Notes under the pieces: model-generated
Seen by the model: the letters and a program-made list of their open reading frames with translations, nothing else
Database searches by the model: none
What the model was told of the DNA's origin: nothing
Position numbers and translations under genes: made by a program
Shown here: positions 1 to 11,200 of the stretch, piece after piece
Position numbering within the stretch: position 1 is the first letter of the stretch
How the letters are laid out: each line of letters starts with the position of its first letter
NCBI GenBank assembly: GCA_021396245.1
Contig: WNYE01000028.1
Location: 248,001-312,000, forward strand
DNA length: 64,000 nt
From: Sporothrix humicola
Lineage: Eukaryota; Ascomycota; Sordariomycetes; Ophiostomatales; Ophiostomataceae
Reading direction: 5' to 3'

Positions 1-3000
1 AGACGGTTCAGCTGGAGGCTGCAGGAGAGACTGCAAGTGTGAGAGAGAAGAAAAAGAAAATAAAAAAAAGACAATAAAAAGACACAGAGGCGTTTGCGTT
101 GGGTCCGTGCAGGTCTAGAAGGTGCAGAAGGTGCAGGAAAGAGACAGGGAAGACGTGCGAATGAATTGGCGCGATATTGTGAGCGTTCACAAGAACTCGG
201 AGAATTTGAGGCTTGATGAAAGAGCAGGTAAAGTGTTTTGAGACAGGATGAAGAAAAGGAGAGATATTTCTACATTTTTGAAGTCCAGGTTGAAGTTGGG
301 ATGGCGTTCTCACTCGGCTCGGCAAGAGCTGTAGATTTCAGGAAGGTGCAAGCGGCACGCAGAAGGAAGGAGCCAAACCATGAGCAGAATACAAGTGAGG
401 CAGGCGCGGCTCTCCGCGTTCTACTATTCTATGGGAATCGGAATTCGACGAGAAATCGTATGATGCAAGATAGACAGCAGACACGGCTGCGGACCTTACA
501 CGTGGAAAAGGCGGAAAGATTATAGATGGATGATGGACAGAGGCTGGAGATGTGGGGAGAGACGGGAAGACGGAAAGATTGGAAAGAAGGGAATGGAAGC
601 AAACAGGAGATCCAAAGCTATGAGAAATAAACAATGGAGAAGGGATGCGATATGGCCACAAGTCCCTGCTATATTTGCATGTACAGGTATCTGGACTGCC
701 GCTGAAGCACCAGGCCACGGAGATGCGAGTGCCATTCCCTTCAAGAGACCCTGGATGCTATGCGATTGAGTCTACATATAAAAAAAAGTGCTGTTGTGTC
801 GAGGACTGGAGGGGTGTGTGATGATACATGTGATGCAGGCCTGCCACGCCCTAACTGCTCCTCAAGTTGCGCCTGTCGTGCCCGTCGGTCTACTTCTACG
901 GAAACGGCGGTCCCTGGTCGGTGTGCATCCCACGTCAAGAGATACTCTGTGGATAAGAGGCAAAATTAGAAGCGGCGACAGGACGGAGCAGCTGAAACTC
1001 TTCTGCTGTCCATCATGTCCGGGGTAGTTGTCGATACCAGAGAGCCCGTCATTTTGTGTCTTTTTAACCAGACGATCCCCCTTCTTTCTTCTTTCTGCTT
1101 CTTTTCATCGATCGAAGCTGTCCGAAGAGCCGCCGATAAAATGGAATTCGACAGTGGATAAAAGTAAGTCGTGCGTGATCGAAAGACTGACAGACACGAG
1201 AGACTCGAAAAAGGTCAGCTGAAAACGGTGGTGAGTCTGGCCACGCCGCCACGGGGGGTTGTGGTCCTGGAGATGTCACATCTCATAAAAGCAAAGAGAC
1301 AAGACAGGACAAGCACAAGGGCCAAAAAGGCTACGTTCCCAAAAAAGCAAACACAACACAATGCGACGTTGGAAGTGCCTGGGTGGGAAGGAGCGGCCCA
1401 GAGTCGTTTCCTCTTAGTAGTTCGCAAACACAATCTTAGTAGCTCTGAATGTCCAATGCCCACAGCATCCTGTTCTCCAGGGGGAAAGAGCAGAAAACGG
1501 TACAGAAAGGCAAAGAGAGCTCGGCTCTTTTTTCGCTGTTGCCCTCGTTGGCGCGAGAAAATATAAATCAGAGTCACATAGCACAGGAAGGAACGCACTG
1601 GCGGGGCAAGGAGGGGAGGCGCGCAGATTTTTGTTGAGGTTGAGGAAGGAGACGGTCTGCAACGGTGCAGATGGAGCAAGATGCAGTGGGTAAAGATACC
1701 ATGCAGGCGCTCTGTAACCCTGTGAGCTTGGGAAGGAGCAGATGCGCCTATTATGTGCCTCTCAAATCAAACTCTATGGAGCATCTCACAGACAATATTA
1801 TCATAAAAGGCGCTGAAGAGATCGTGGTCAAAAGCAAGCAAACAAATCGCCACGGGCCTGCAGAAACGAGACAGAACACGTACCGACATCCTCCCATAGC
1901 ATCGACATGTCAAATGCAAAAGTCTGGTTTCCCCTGTCTCAATTTGTGACACCCTGCCGCCGATCTGTTGTTTTCCCTCGCACTTGTTCCGTGCTCCGTT
2001 CTTCGTTGTCCGTTACGGAGCCTAGAAGAGAAACTAGAAAGCAAACTAGAGTTCTGTGCTTTGTGCCATTTTGATTTTCGTGTGCCAATTGCCCCCTTTC
2101 TCATGTCTGTTTCTCATCTTTCCCCTTTCCTGCGACAGGGCATTCTGACAGAATTCGCATCCCAGGGGGCCCGTTCCTCGAGGAAGCGAGCAGCGGTCAT
2201 AGCGCACTTTCATGGGATTAATGGGCACTACGGGCGCTCCCCCAGATCAGCCCCCACTGTATTTCCAGCGCTAGACTCGCTATCTTGGTTTTTGGACGGG
2301 ACAGTTGCTCAGATTTGTCCACATGTCCCTCGTCGATGGAGCATTAGCCCTTGCCCTCTGTAACCTCTTGTCGTCTTGAGGGCTATTTCGAGATGTCAAT
2401 TGTGTTTTTGTGTTTCCTCTCTACTCTTCGATTGGGTCCCTTCATTTATTTCCCATCCTTGAGCGCATAAGATGCATCCATGAACCCAACACGGCAGCAG
2501 CAGAAACGGTGCCCTCCTGTTTTGAATATGAATAGCGTCTCTTCCCATCCTTGCCTTTGACCTCCTTCGTCAAAACCACCGTCTTTTCTCTCGAGCTCAC
2601 TCCCACCCTGTTATCAGGACTCGCAGCAGTCTGTGGCTCGTGCTCTGGGAGAGTGCCCAAACTACGGGGTAGACACATCAAGACAGACAGAGACACGCAA
2701 GCTTCGGCAAACATTCTTCTTGGCCTTCTCGGACCAAGACAGAATGTTCCATCCGGTATCGAGAAGGACAGCCTGATAGAGGGCAACCATGGGTCCACGA
2801 CAAAGTTCAAACAGCTTGGCATGTGCTTGTCCGTCAACGGTATTGGTGCCTCTACATATTTCGATCCAAAAGTATGACCATGGTTTCTTCACATTCACGT
2901 GGCATAGTACAGATTGGTAAGATCTATGACTTCTTTTCTTTTTCTTTGTCCTTTTGCAATTTTTATTTTGCTTTTCTGCCTATAAGAAGATTTTTGATGA

Positions 3001-3169
3001 CCAGGACGCCAGGTGGTCCTCTCCGATCAAGAGAGGCGACAGCACCGTTCGCAGATAAAAAAGAGAACATGGGATAAAACAAGAAAGAAGATTCGTCACA
3101 GACACGTCATAAAAGAAAAAAGGGCGGCAAGCCAGTGTTTTCGGTTCTAGAAAGAAAGAAAAACTCCGC
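1..3169. other. Left flank with no recognisable gene
   Basis: No reading frame in these 3.2 kb resembles a protein I recognise. The first ~1.6 kb is purine-rich on the plus strand (pyrimidine-rich on the minus strand), which in this window is typical of 5' leaders and promoters. I infer that a minus-strand gene starts just beyond the left edge. The last ~250 bases would contain the 3' untranslated region of the minus-strand eL8 gene that follows. A small unknown gene cannot be excluded. Confidence 0.5.
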
Positions 3170-4467
3170 TTACACCTTGATGGCGGACTCGAAAGCCTTG
3201 CGCTTCTTCTCGATGCGCTTGTTGGCCTTCTCGCCCATGATGCCACCACCCCAGCGCTTGCGAGCCTCTTCGTTCTTCTCCAGGTAGCCGTCCTTGACAG
3301 CCGAGATGAGCTTGGTCAGCTCGGTCTTGTCCTCGGAGCGGACCTCGGTCAGGGCCAGGACGGCAGCGGTCTTCTTGTGGACGACAGTGCCGAGACGGGC
3401 CTTGCCCTTGATGATGGCGTAGGGGACACCCATCTTGCGGCAGAGAGCGGGCAGGAAGACGACGAGCTCAATGGGGTCGACGTCGTTGGGGATCAGGACG
3501 AGCGAGGCCTTCTTGTTCTCGACGAGGCCGACAACGTGGTTGAGGCCGTACTTGACGGTGTAGGGCTTCTTGCTGACGTCCTCCTTCTTCTTGCCCTCCT
3601 TGATGGCGGTGGCCTCCTTGAGGAGACGCTCCTTCTTCTCGGCCTTGGTCTCAGGGCGGTACTTGTTGAGGAGCTTCAGGGCCTGGGCGGCGGTGTTGCG
3701 GTCCAGGACGTGCTGGAACTGGGCCAGTGCTGGGGGGACCTTCAGGCGCAGGCTGAGGATCTTCTTCTGGCGCTGCTGGCGGACGTACTCGGGCCACTTC
3801 ACCATGCGCGACAGGTTGCGGCGGGGCTGGATGTCCTGGCCGATGCCGTAGTTCTTGGGGCGCTTCTCAATAAGAGGGTTCTGGGGGTGTTAGAGAGAGC
3901 CGACAACATAATCAAGGGGGTGGAGAAGGAGAGTACGAACCTTGGGAGCCTTCTTGCCAGCGCGAGACTGGGGGAAGGGGGCCGGAGCGGCCTTCTTGCC
4001 GGTAGCTTTGGGTGCCTATCATGGAGAAAAAAAGATCAGCATGACTGACTTTTTTAAACTCTAGTAGAGCATCGAGCCTGTATGCGAAGCGACAGAGGAA
4101 GCGAGGAGGACTTGACAGGATGCAAAGGGAAAGGCGTTTCTGCTCAACCCAATTGGTCTTGTCAAATCCTCGTCGCTTCTTGTCACCGCATCATAGGACG
4201 AGGGGCTCAGGCCAATTCATCACCGGATTGCCGTGCTGTCCATCTTGAGTTTGCCCGTTGCTCGCTCCCTCTTTCGAGATGAAGCGAGGCAATGATAAGA
4301 CCCAAAGACAGAAGCCCGACAGCCAAGCGGAAATTTGTGTGCTCAGGTCTGGTTGAACTCAATCACTCAGACCTGGCCGTTCTGCGCAGTAAAGCGCATA
4401 CTAGGCAAAAGCAACAGTCGAACAAAAGAAACAAAGACCGAAGTCGTCACAATCATATGCTTACCAT
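3170..4467 (-). CDS. RPL8: 60S ribosomal protein eL8 (L7Ae family)
   Basis: Structural protein of the large ribosomal subunit. Three coding exons: 4465-4467, 3941-4015 and 3170-3880, giving 262 residues, the usual eL8 length. The start codon is alone in its coding exon: ATG is followed at once by GTAAGC, and exon 2 resumes with GCACCCAAA after TAG, so the protein begins MAPKATGKK. The N-terminus is basic, with an IEKRPKNYGIGQDIQP block near residues 30-45 and MVKWPEYVRQQR from residue 52. The L7Ae/L30e RNA-binding fold covers roughly residues 135-215, with NHVVGLVENKKA and GVPYAIIKGKARLG visible. The tail is lysine-rich. Intron 1 is 449 nt, long for this window, as is common in ribosomal protein genes. 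The gene is divergent from NCS6 across about 500 bp. Confidence 0.95.
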
Positions 4468-4970
4468 TTTGTCGAGATGTTGTCGTGCTGTCGTTGATGC
4501 TGATAGACGTGAAGAAGAAAAGAAGGAAGGGGAAAAAAGTCAAGCGTCAAAAGTTTGAGAAAAAGATTTCCCCTAATAGTCTGGCCCATTAAAAAAAAAA
4601 GTACGCTAGTTTTGGGTGAAAAAACCGTCGTGCGCTGCAAAAAACCTCTAGGGTTGGAGGGGTAGGCACGGAAAAACCTGGGCTGAGAGCCGGAAAAACT
4701 GTGCAAGAGGCTGGATGGGCCCGTGCGCGCCTTCCCTTTTCGGGCTTACAAAATAAAGTGGGCCACTTCTGAACGCGGGCACATTCAGACGTTGAGCAAA
4801 GTCTGCGACTTCCTGATTGGTCAGACGATTGACGATTCTGCAAGCCCAAGGCTGCAAGACATCAGACTCACAACTTTATGTTCATCATTTGTTGACTTTC
4901 AGTCTATTTATTGTCGCTTTCTTCATCCGACATCACATACGACGACAGAAACTCACACCTCACTTTTACC
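4468..4970. promoter_or_regulatory. Divergent promoter between eL8 and NCS6
   Basis: About 500 bp separate the eL8 start codon (minus) from the NCS6 start codon (plus). The sequence contains AT-rich runs around 4550-4620 and no reading frame that resembles a gene. I infer a shared promoter for two translation-related genes. No specific factor site is assigned. Confidence 0.6.
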
Positions 4971-6293
4971 ATGGCCCCCGCGCTGTGTGTGCTCTGCAAG
5001 ACAGAGCGGGCGCTCATCAAGCGGCCCAAGAACCACCAGAAACTCTGCAAGACATGCTTCATCGCTGTCTTTGAAGATGAAGTCCACCACACCATCACAT
5101 CCTCGGGCCTTTTCTTCCCGGGCGAACGGGTGGCCATCGGTGCGTCCGGCGGCAAGGACTCGACCGTGCTCGCCTCGGTCCTCAAGACTCTGAATGAACG
5201 CCACAACTACGGCTTGGATCTTGTCCTTCTCAGCATCGACGAGGGCATCAAGGGCTACCGCGACGACTCGCTCGAAACGGTAAAGCGCAACGCCGTCCAG
5301 TACGAAATGCCACTCAAGATTGTCGGTTACGACGAGCTGTACGGCTGGACCATGGACCAGGTCGTCGAGACTATAGGCAAAAAGGGCAACTGCACTTATT
5401 GTGGCGTCTTCCGGCGTCAAGCCCTGGACCGCGGCGCAAAGCTGCTCGAAATCAAGCATGTTGTCACCGGACACAACGCCGACGATGTGGCCGAGACAGT
5501 GTTGATGAACTTGCTGCGGGGCGATCTCCCTCGTCTTTCACGCAGCACGAGTATTGTGACAGGCGGCGATCGAGCTGATGTCGACGTGAAGCGTAGCAAG
5601 CCACTCAAGTATGCCTACGAAAAGGAGATTGTGCTTTATGCGCACCACAAGAAGCTCGACTACTTTAGCACCGAGTGCATTTACAGCCCTGAGGCGTTCC
5701 GGGGCAGTGCGCGCAGTCTTATCAAGAATCTGGAAAAGGTGCGGCCAAGCGCCATTTTGGACATTGTGCGCAGTGGCGAAGATATGGCACGGCTGGTCCC
5801 AGGTGCTGCGCCTATTGCGTCAAATTGTTCGTGCTCCGGATCGAGCAGCAAGGCAGGGAAGAAGAACGTATCAAACAAGCCGGCCGCAACCGCGCCATTA
5901 CCAGTCGACGACGGAACAGACGGTGGAGGTGGGGCTGGCGGGTGTGGATCACAAAACGGCCGCTCATCAGGCAATGAACTGGCTGCCATGGAGGCCCAGC
6001 TGAAGAGCAACGAAGCTGCCGAATCGCTCGAGACAGACATGGCATCTCTCTTTTTGGCCCGGAAGCAGCAACAGGTCGATGAGGGGCAGATGCCTGCAAA
6101 GAAATCGACAGCTCCGTCAATAGCGTCGACAACAGCAACCACAACATCAAGCCAGCCACAAGGAAGAAACGCTGTCGGCAAGCAGGTCCTTGGAACATGC
6201 GTCAAGTGTGGCTACATGTCGAGCCAGTCCATGTGTCAGGCTTGCACGTTGCTCGAAGGCTTGAACAAGAATCGGGCACAGATCCAGATATAA
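4971..6293 (+). CDS. NCS6: Cytoplasmic tRNA 2-thiolation protein 1 (Ncs6/Ctu1)
   Basis: ATP-pyrophosphatase that, with Ncs2, thiolates U34 of Lys, Glu and Gln tRNAs in the cytosol, using sulfur passed from Urm1. It is a single exon of 440 residues. I chose the ATG at 4971 because MAPALCVLCK is the family N-terminus; the open frame upstream is leader. Visible features are an N-terminal zinc motif (CVLC at 6-9, CKTC at 26-29), the PP-loop SGGKDS at 59-64, GNCTYCGVFRR near 139-149, GHNADDVAET, and YSPEAFRG in the core. The C-terminal Cys cluster ends in CTLLEGLNK. Between the core and this cluster is an unconserved-looking insert of about 100 residues rich in Ser, Gly, Thr and Gln (roughly 5810-6180), which makes the protein longer than yeast Ncs6. 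Confidence 0.95.
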   Translation: MAPALCVLCKTERALIKRPKNHQKLCKTCFIAVFEDEVHHTITSSGLFFPGERVAIGASGGKDSTVLASVLKTLNERHNYGLDLVLLSIDEGIKGYRDDSLETVKRNAVQYEMPLKIVGYDELYGWTMDQVVETIGKKGNCTYCGVFRRQALDRGAKLLEIKHVVTGHNADDVAETVLMNLLRGDLPRLSRSTSIVTGGDRADVDVKRSKPLKYAYEKEIVLYAHHKKLDYFSTECIYSPEAFRGSARSLIKNLEKVRPSAILDIVRSGEDMARLVPGAAPIASNCSCSGSSSKAGKKNVSNKPAATAPLPVDDGTDGGGGAGGCGSQNGRSSGNELAAMEAQLKSNEAAESLETDMASLFLARKQQQVDEGQMPAKKSTAPSIASTTATTTSSQPQGRNAVGKQVLGTCVKCGYMSSQSMCQACTLLEGLNKNRAQIQI

Positions 6294-6594
6294 GACACGA
6301 GCCCCGGCGTTTGGTTATCTTTGGCATTTTTGGTGACATTTTTGGTTACGGTTCACTGCATATAGACTTACGATATAACGACGCATAGAGATATCCCGCA
6401 ATACTTATAACAAAATGAATATTTATGTACTTGTGCAATTCATGTCTATTGCAAAATGTGGTTGTGCATGATCCTGTCCTGGTATCCTTTTGCGGCACCT
6501 CCCAGAACCAAGAGCACTTCGTTTCCGCACGAAAATGATTCCCACGCAATCAAATGTGTCTTCCGCCGCCCAATATCCTTGCACATCGCTTGCG
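6294..6594. other. Convergent 3' region of NCS6 and the MWFE subunit gene
   Basis: AT-rich 301-bp spacer between two convergent stop codons. It must hold both 3' untranslated regions and both polyadenylation sites. No gene seen. Confidence 0.6.
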
Positions 6595-7202
6595 TTAATG
6601 GAAGCGTTTCTCCAACTGTAGACGCATGGTTAGTTTATGACCAAGAATAGAGCAACTTGTAACCGTAGACCTACCTTCCATGGGTTGTTCAACTCAAAGC
6701 CTGGCGGTGCCAATGCATTGTCTGTCTGTCCTCGTAACATGCCCGTGAGTCTGCGATCGCGCTCCATCACTAAAGGAAGAGTTGTTAGTCCACGTCTGTT
6801 CGAGATCTCGGAGGCATATCGTGTTCTGCGCCGCAATTGGGGTCTGTCGTCGGTCATTTCGGTTTCTTCGCAAGTACGTACTTTGCTGCAAAGTTGGTTA
6901 GCATGGTTGTCGCAGCATTGTCTGTCATATCCCCGGATTTGCGAATTCAACTCACTCTATCCCACTGGTCCAGAGACCGCCGTGCCCGCTTGCCGCCGTT
7001 CTGCATGTGCCTAATCTTGGACAGACCGGCGCCCGAAACGCCAAACATCTAGAGTTGAAGAAAGTCGTTCTTAGCATGTTGTTCCATGTAGCGCCCATGT
7101 GCTGGCTCCTCCTCGTCGCCGCGAAAAGTTCATCTGGTCGGGTCGGCTGCTTACGACAATCATGATCCCGTAGGGGATCAGGGTCTCGAAAGGAACGGGC
7201 AT
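6595..7202 (-). CDS. NADH:ubiquinone oxidoreductase MWFE-type subunit (NDUFA1-like, fungal 9.5 kDa subunit)
   Basis: Small membrane subunit of mitochondrial complex I, 86 residues, too fragmented to show as one open frame. Five exons: 7155-7202, 6956-7048, 6882-6885, 6675-6769 and 6595-6615. The protein starts MPVPFETLIPYGIMIV, a short hydrophobic anchor, followed by MFGVSGAGLSKIRHMQNGG, a basic stretch ending SLDQWDR, then QMMERDRRLTG, NNPWK and the C-terminus LEKRFH. This order matches the fungal NDUFA1/MWFE family. Exon 3 is only four bases (CAAA), between a TTGCAG acceptor and a GTACGT donor. Leaving it out puts TGA directly after QWDR, while including it gives QMMERD. Introns are 106, 70, 112 and 59 nt. 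The gene is divergent from SAS3. Confidence 0.88.
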
Positions 7203-8200
7203 TGTGAATGAGTGTTGATGCGACAAAGCTCGCAACTAGCTGTCGGATTGAATTGGTCGGTTCGAGGGGTGGGTGCTGGTGGGTGTGGCCGTCGAATCCG
7301 AAGCCTTTTTGGACGGGTCGTGATGCGTGAGGTTCGGCTAAGATCTCGAATTGAGGGAATGATCAATTGCCTGCTTCTCACTGGCGCAGCTGCTAGAAAT
7401 TGTGGCCTTAGGCCGAAAGCATGGTTACCTAAGCCGTCAAGGTACAGAGCAGAAAATAGTGGGTCCGCCCCGCTCGCTGGACTCTGGACGCTGTGGAATT
7501 TGGGGGTCGCGCCAGATTACATAATACCAGGTACAGGCACGGGCTGAACTAGCGCCAAAGGGGTGGACAGCACGGTGGACGCGGAGAATGGGGGAGCTCG
7601 CCAAAATGGCAGGAGCGAACAGCACACTCGCAGAAAGCGGAAAGCGGCGATCGTGAGAGGCAAAACAACCCTCCTTCCAGTCCTCGAACAACGCACTTTT
7701 TACGCGTCCTTTATCACCAACGCCGCGTTTTTCGCATTACCAAGACCTCCGCATCGACCAACAGCCTTTAGAACGCGCGTTTGCGATCTTTTTGGCCCTC
7801 AATCTGCGCCGGCGCAACGCGAAACCCGCCCGGACTGCACCGTGCAACGTTTGCCCATTCGACCCTTGCGTCGACGACTCGCCACATCACTTTTCACGAC
7901 ATTTATACTACGAAAGCGTCTTCTGACAAATTCATCACTTCCGCATTGCGTACACATTATCCTTCGCTTGCATTTGGGATGCCAGTTGCTGTCTCCTGCG
8001 GCCCTGCCACCTGCTATGCCTACCCTGGAGCTTGATCGACAAGCAAAGCCGACGGCGACCCGGAGACAGTAATTCACACTATATATCTACACTTTACTGC
8101 GTTACATACGATCCTCGATCTCCCTTGTGCCTCGTGCACGCACAAAACGAGACAACCCGCGACGGGGCGGTGGGATCCTCCCCTTCCCGAGCCTTCAGCC
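7203..8200. promoter_or_regulatory. Divergent promoter between the MWFE subunit gene and SAS3
   Basis: This 998-bp region separates two divergently transcribed genes. Open frames in it, such as 7563-8072, have no recognisable domain and are basic and Arg/Pro-rich, as expected from translated leader DNA. The last ~150 bases before 8201 are probably the SAS3 5' leader. Confidence 0.55.
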
Positions 8201-11200
8201 ATGGCAAGCGAACAGCTTATCCAGGAGGAGCTGCAAAGCAGTACAGCCATCTCCTCCGAACCGAGCGCCTCGCCACAACACATTGACGACGACGAGAGCA
8301 CAGGCACGCTCGAGCGGGCCGCCCAGCTCGGCATGACGGCCAACGGCATGAGGAGCGACGCCGAGGCTGGTGACGACGAGCATTATACTGGAGAAGAAAG
8401 CGAAGAAGACGATGAGGAGGACGCAGAAGGAGAAGACGAAGAGTTTCACCAAGAAGACGCGGATGCCGACGGTGACGACTACGAGTCCGAAGGCGCGGCT
8501 GACGACGACGAGCTGGAAGAAGACGACACCACAATACTGCCTTCAACAGCAGCAAACAGGCGACTACGAATCAAGCACGCAGACGACGACGATGATGAGG
8601 ATGACGAAGAGGACGCCGAAGGTGAAGATGACAGCGAAGGAGACCATGAAGACCACGATCACGATGATCATGACGAACATGACGATCACGAGGACGACGA
8701 GGGATTCGAGGACGACGCTGTTGGCGACGCCGAGGGCGTAGGCGCGGTCAAGATAAGGCCTGGCGAGACAGAAGAGGACGACGATGACGACAGCGAGGCA
8801 AGCGCGGCCGCCAGCGAGTCCAGCGACGAGGAATGGGACGAGCAGGCCCACAATGCCGACGAAGACGACGAAGACGAAGACGAGGAGGAAGAGGAGGCTG
8901 AAGAGGAAATCGAAGAAGATGCCCGGGGACCGGATATTGAGGCCGAAGAACGCGAGTATGCATTGCTCAAAGCTGGCCGAGATCCTGAGGAGGAAGACGA
9001 CGACGAGTATCTAGACTGCTTGTACTGCAGGCAGGGCTACGATGAACCCAGGAAGTACGACTATAACTTCTGGACGTGTCCAACATGCACTAACAAGGGT
9101 AAGTCCTCGTCCAAACCAGCATATCCCGCTCTGCTTAGAGGGCATTCTGGGCCAATTGCTAACTGACAAATTTAGCTCACGCGGAGTGTTGTTACGAAAA
9201 CCAGATGGACGAGGAGATATACGGAGGACGTAAGTTTTTTTTTTCTTTGCTTACCACGGCCTTATTAGTTTCTTGTCCAATTGCTAATGCGGATTGCAGA
9301 ACCCTGGAGATGCCCTGATTGTGTGATTAAGACCCGCAAAGAAAAGGCAGCGGCAGCAGCAGCGGCAAACGGCGAAGCAATGGACGTTGACGCCGACGCT
9401 GATGCCTCCAACCAACTTACAAACGGTGCTGAAATTGCAAATGGCACACCGCCAAATCCGACAATTCAAGCGACCCTTAAAGATAGCACGCCAAAATCGT
9501 CGCCGGCATTACGTGGTGCGGCGACAGCAAATGCGGATTCTGCCTCCGGTGACCACACAGACAACGGCCCCCGTTCGCTGCGGAAACGGAGGACATCGCC
9601 TGTCGAAAGCGCGGATAGCGGCATGTCGCTGCGCAAGCGCCGGAAAAATGTGACGGAAGATCTTAGCATTGACGGGTTTACTGACATCCACAATGCGACG
9701 GTCGCAAGCTCGGCCCGATCCCTGCGGATAAAGCCGCCTGCCGCGTCGCAGGTTCAAGTCGTCAAAAAGACACGAAGCAGTCTTATTCTCAAGATCAAAG
9801 TGCCTCCCAAGCACCTGCGCCGGATTACGATTAAGAAGCGGAAATACACCAAGCGCGGGACAGCACCACCACGGATCAGCAAAAAGGAGAAGAAACGGCT
9901 TGAGCAATTGGCACTAGAAAACGGCCTCGCTGTCGGAAGCGACGCTCTGCCCGTCATGCCGTCCACCACCGCTTACACGCAGCCATTCTACTCATTCTTC
10001 GATAAGGAGACCGACGAACAAAAGGGCAAGCCGTACGGTGGAATCTTAACAGAGGCAGAGGCCGACACCTCCAAGACATTCCCAACTCCCGATGACCGGA
10101 GGCGCTTCGACGATGCAAAGCAAAAGGCCGAGGAAGAATGGCGCCAACGTCTTCTGGTTATGCAGGCCGAAGCCGAAGCCCAGCCGGCGAAGAAGAAAAA
10201 GGCAGCCGGCCCCGCCAGCCAGATCGAGTGTATCGAGTTTGGCGGCTGGGAGATCGACACATGGTACGCGGCGCCATACCCCGAAGAGTACAGCCGCAAC
10301 CGCGTGTTGTACATTTGCGAATTCTGTCTCAAGTACATGAACTCGGACTACGTTGCGTGGCGACACAAGCTCAAATGCCCGGCCAAGCACCCGCCCGGCG
10401 ACGAGATTTACCGGCACAATTCCATTTCCTTCTTTGAAGTCGACGGACGGAAGAACCCAGTGTACTGCCAGAACCTGTGTCTACTGGCTAAGCTGTTCCT
10501 CGGCTCCAAGACCCTTTATTACGATGTCGAGCCATTCTTGTTTTACGTACTCTGCGAGTACGATGAGTTCGGCTACCACTTTGTGGGCTACTTTTCCAAG
10601 GAGAAGCGGGCCAGCAGCCAGAACAATGTCAGCTGTATCCTGACGCTGCCGATCCACCAGCGCAAGGGTTACGGAAACCTGCTGATCGATTTCTCGTACC
10701 TGCTCACACGGGTTGAAGAGAAGACGGGCTCGCCCGAGAAGCCGCTTTCCGACATGGGTCTGGTCTCGTACCGCAACTACTGGCGCCTCGTCATGTGCAA
10801 GTACTTGTTGGATGCCATGACAGAAAGTAAGGGTTCCAAACTTGGTCTCTCGATCAAGCAGATCTCGGACGACACGGGCATGACGGCCGACGACGTGATC
10901 TCGGCGCTCGAAGGTCTGCGGTGTCTGGTTCGTGACCCGCAAACCGGCCTTTACGCTTTCCGTGTGGACATTGCCTACTGCCGCGAGTACGTGGCCAAGT
11001 GGGAGTCCAAGAAATACGTGACGCTCAAGCCGTCAGCGCTGACGTGGACACCCTATGTCATGGGCCGTGGTAATGCAACGAACTTTGAGCTGGGCCCTGC
11101 GCTCAATGCCATTGCGCCGCGCGAAGAGGACGAAGAGCAAAAGGCAGCCGAGCAGTTTGTGGCCAGTCTTGCCAACGGCGACAGTATCTCGACACAGGGC

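Noticed and set aside
4190..4240. C/D snoRNA-like boxes in the long eL8 intron (GTGATGA and CTGA on the minus strand)
   Set aside because: The two boxes are only six bases apart and I see no second box pair or closing stem at normal spacing.
7563..8072. 169-residue frame upstream of SAS3
   Set aside because: Arg/Pro-rich with no domain; more likely promoter and leader DNA.
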